Source: Promethearchaeota archaeon (lineage in GTDB: Archaea > Asgardarchaeota > Lokiarchaeia > Sigyniarchaeales > SOKP01). Taken from it: a stretch of 64,000 nt of DNA. The first letter of the stretch is position 1. Each line of letters starts with the position of its first letter. A program made the position numbers and the translations under genes. The stretch is from positions 62,001-126,000 of the forward strand of contig JAUWGH010000001.1 in assembly GCA_030606485.1 (NCBI GenBank). The letters are read 5' to 3'. The notes beneath the pieces are model-generated. The model worked only from the letters and a program-made list of their open reading frames with translations. It was not told the DNA's origin and ran no database searches. Positions 62,726 to 64,000 of the stretch are shown piece after piece.

Positions 62726-63325
62726 TTACCCTCTAAAATTCTGCTTTGCTCCAACTAACGTAGTAGTTTCTTCCATAATTGTTGATAACTCATTCTCGCT
62801 ACGTAAATTAGTAATAATTTTATCTAATTCATTAAGTTTGGAAAATGATATAGCTACCAATAAATCCCAGCCTCCATAAATCGGAGAAGTATATGTAATT
62901 AACCAATCTTCTCCATACTCGGTTGATCTTAAATCTTTTATCTTATTTACAATTTCATCTTCTAATCCAATTTTTCTTAATCTCACAAGAACGTAAGCAC
63001 GATAATATAGATTTTGAGATTTTATTTTTGTAGCATCAAAATTATTCTTTATACTAATAAATGTTATAGATTCTTCGATCATCTTAGATAATTCCTCATC
63101 GATGTTAAAAAAAGTTTTCAAGTTATCTAATTCTTCATGCTTTGAAAGACATATCTCCAATAAAATATCCCACGATCCAAATATGGGCGTACAATAAAAA
63201 ACATACCAATCTTCATCTTCATCATCTTCTCTTGATTTTAAATTTCTAACTTTCTCCACTACTTTCCATTCTGAACCTGTCTCCCGTAGTCTTAAAAGAA
63301 TGTATCCTTTGTAATATTTTGGCAT
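62726..63325 (-). CDS. Protein with two tandem Lrp/AsnC-type RAM domains
   Basis: A 199-residue protein built from two similar halves of about 95 residues: YYKGYILLRLRETGSEWKVVEKV and WDILLEICLSKHEELDNLK; then YYRAYVLVRLRKIGLEDEIVNKI and GGWDLLVAISFSKLNELDKI. Each fits the beta-alpha-beta-beta-alpha-beta RAM effector domain of Lrp/AsnC, with I-x-G-x-W-D in the core. There is no DNA-binding helix-turn-helix, so it is probably a stand-alone sensor (SrpA/RAM-only type) that may bind an amino acid or partner regulator. Duplication within one polypeptide would form the RAM dimer internally. Confidence 0.8.
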   Translation of the reverse strand: MPKYYKGYILLRLRETGSEWKVVEKVRNLKSREDDEDEDWYVFYCTPIFGSWDILLEICLSKHEELDNLKTFFNIDEELSKMIEESITFISIKNNFDATKIKSQNLYYRAYVLVRLRKIGLEDEIVNKIKDLRSTEYGEDWLITYTSPIYGGWDLLVAISFSKLNELDKIITNLRSENELSTIMEETTTLVGAKQNFRG

Positions 63326-63416
63326 GTTAGGAAATATTTTTTTGTGTTTATTACTATTTATTATATTTAATTAAATTATAAAATTTAGCTAATAATTAGA
63401 AGTAATTTAGAAAAAT

Positions 63417-64000
63417 ATGATAAACCGTGAAGAGATAGAAAAATCTATTTGGATTGAAGGCCTCAAAAATGCTATAAAATTTGAAGGTATCGCCCAAAGA
63501 AAAGCAATTATCGGTAAGTTAATAGCTTTAAATGGTGAAATTCGTCTAAAATTAAAAAATATAATGCCATTAATAGATTCAATAATTGAGGAAATCAATA
63601 ATTTATCATTAAATGCACAAAAAGAAAAATTATTCTCTTTAGCGCCATCTGCTTTAGAGAAAATGAAAGAAAAAGTAGAAGAATTTAAAACATTACCAGA
63701 ATTGCCAAATGTAGAGAATTATAAAAAAGTAGTAATGCGACTTGCACCATATCCAAGTGGGGCTCTTCATATCGGTAATGCTCGGATGATTATTCTGAAT
63801 GATGAGTATGTAAAAAGATACAATGGAGAACTAATTTTATTTTATGATGACACGATTGGTAGTTCTAAAGCTAAAAGAAATGATCCAAAAGCAAAATATA
63901 TTCTTCCTGAGGCGTATGACTTAATCAAGGAAGGATTGGAATGGTTAGGAGTAAAATATAATAAGGAATATTATAAGAGTGATCGATTGGAAATTTACTA
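63417..64000 (+). CDS. gltX: Glutamyl-tRNA synthetase, 5' part
   Basis: The first 194 codons of an archaeal-type GluRS, running off the right edge. The class-I HIGH motif appears as LHIGNARM (about residues 118-125), preceded by RLAPYPSGA (usual RFAPNPSG). An N-terminal extension of about 95 residues with helical character precedes it, as in archaeal GluRS. LILFYDDTIGSSKAKR replaces the usual FEDTDP, and DLIKEGLEWLGVKYNKEYYKSDR matches the family. The enzyme charges tRNA-Glu, and in archaea also tRNA-Gln. The ATG at 63417 is the first in frame after a stop. Confidence 0.88.
   Translation, partial: MINREEIEKSIWIEGLKNAIKFEGIAQRKAIIGKLIALNGEIRLKLKNIMPLIDSIIEEINNLSLNAQKEKLFSLAPSALEKMKEKVEEFKTLPELPNVENYKKVVMRLAPYPSGALHIGNARMIILNDEYVKRYNGELILFYDDTIGSSKAKRNDPKAKYILPEAYDLIKEGLEWLGVKYNKEYYKSDRLEIY

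Noticed and set aside
1-64000. tRNA, rRNA or CRISPR array
   Set aside because: Scanning found no T-arm-like GGTTCGAATCC stretches, no rRNA-like GC-rich blocks and no regularly spaced repeats beyond the twin hairpins (only two units).

Overview
The window looks like a low-GC archaeal chromosome, most likely an Asgard (Lokiarchaeia-like) archaeon. Support: an archaeal tRNA-splicing endonuclease, methenyl-tetrahydromethanopterin cyclohydrolase, split PurS/PurQ/PurL, a MEMO1-type protein, an archaeal glutamyl-tRNA synthetase, TATA boxes close upstream of several starts, and many AT-rich genes for coiled-coil, TPR and small membrane proteins. The phylum is inferred from gene style; no marker here proves it. 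I recognise no rRNA, tRNA, CRISPR array or intact transposase.

Layout. 0-13.9 kb is mostly chromosomal housekeeping: a CPC-motif redox protein (partial), membrane protein, PfkB sugar kinase, coiled-coil protein, rhomboid protease, MEMO1-like protein, EndA, PhoU-like DUF47, DedA/VTT and VIT1-like membrane proteins, a 2-hydroxyacyl-CoA dehydratase activator, and an operon of AGPS-like FAD oxidase, two-cluster Fe-S/CCG protein and glycerol-kinase-like FGGY kinase. 14-17.2 kb is a minus-strand surface cluster: a DNRLRE-domain protein with three repeats and a C-terminal anchor, plus several tiny membrane proteins, followed by a candidate structured RNA. 18-22.1 kb holds a duplicated TPR gene flanking a membrane-bound receiver protein and a small membrane protein, then a zinc-ribbon ORF without a normal start.

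22.1-46.2 kb is an accessory, defence-like island. It contains a SocA-like/restriction-nuclease protein, a small TM protein overlapping a Cap4-like nuclease-NACHT (NLR-type) protein, a NYN ribonuclease with a 1027-residue HTH/TPR partner, a DUF3883 protein with foreign codon use, and a three-gene SMC/unknown/PIN-like operon resembling Lamassu in design. Then come about 1.4 kb of decayed genes including a broken ParB, a 4-kb module between imperfect direct repeats (RHH protein, ParB, HTH protein, DUF3800), twin hairpins, a frameshifted gene, a ParB-DUF488 fusion with its usual-looking partner, and a relic methyltransferase C-terminus. The best candidates for something undescribed are the NYN + 1027-aa pair, the SMC/PIN operon and the small-TM/NLR pair.

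46.2-64 kb returns to chromosome: a very large membrane-bound HerA/VirB4-like protein with both Walker motifs apparently lost, an alpha/beta hydrolase, a MazG-like pyrophosphohydrolase, and the purine cluster purC, purS-purQ-purL-(purF-like)-purF. The extra PurF-like gene lacks the N-terminal cysteine, has higher GC, and is followed by a decayed second copy of the purL 3' end, so it looks inserted. The window ends with a zinc-finger protein, RHH regulator, CDP-alcohol phosphatidyltransferase, mch, a double-RAM-domain protein and the 5' end of gltX. All calls are from reading the sequence; no search was run.
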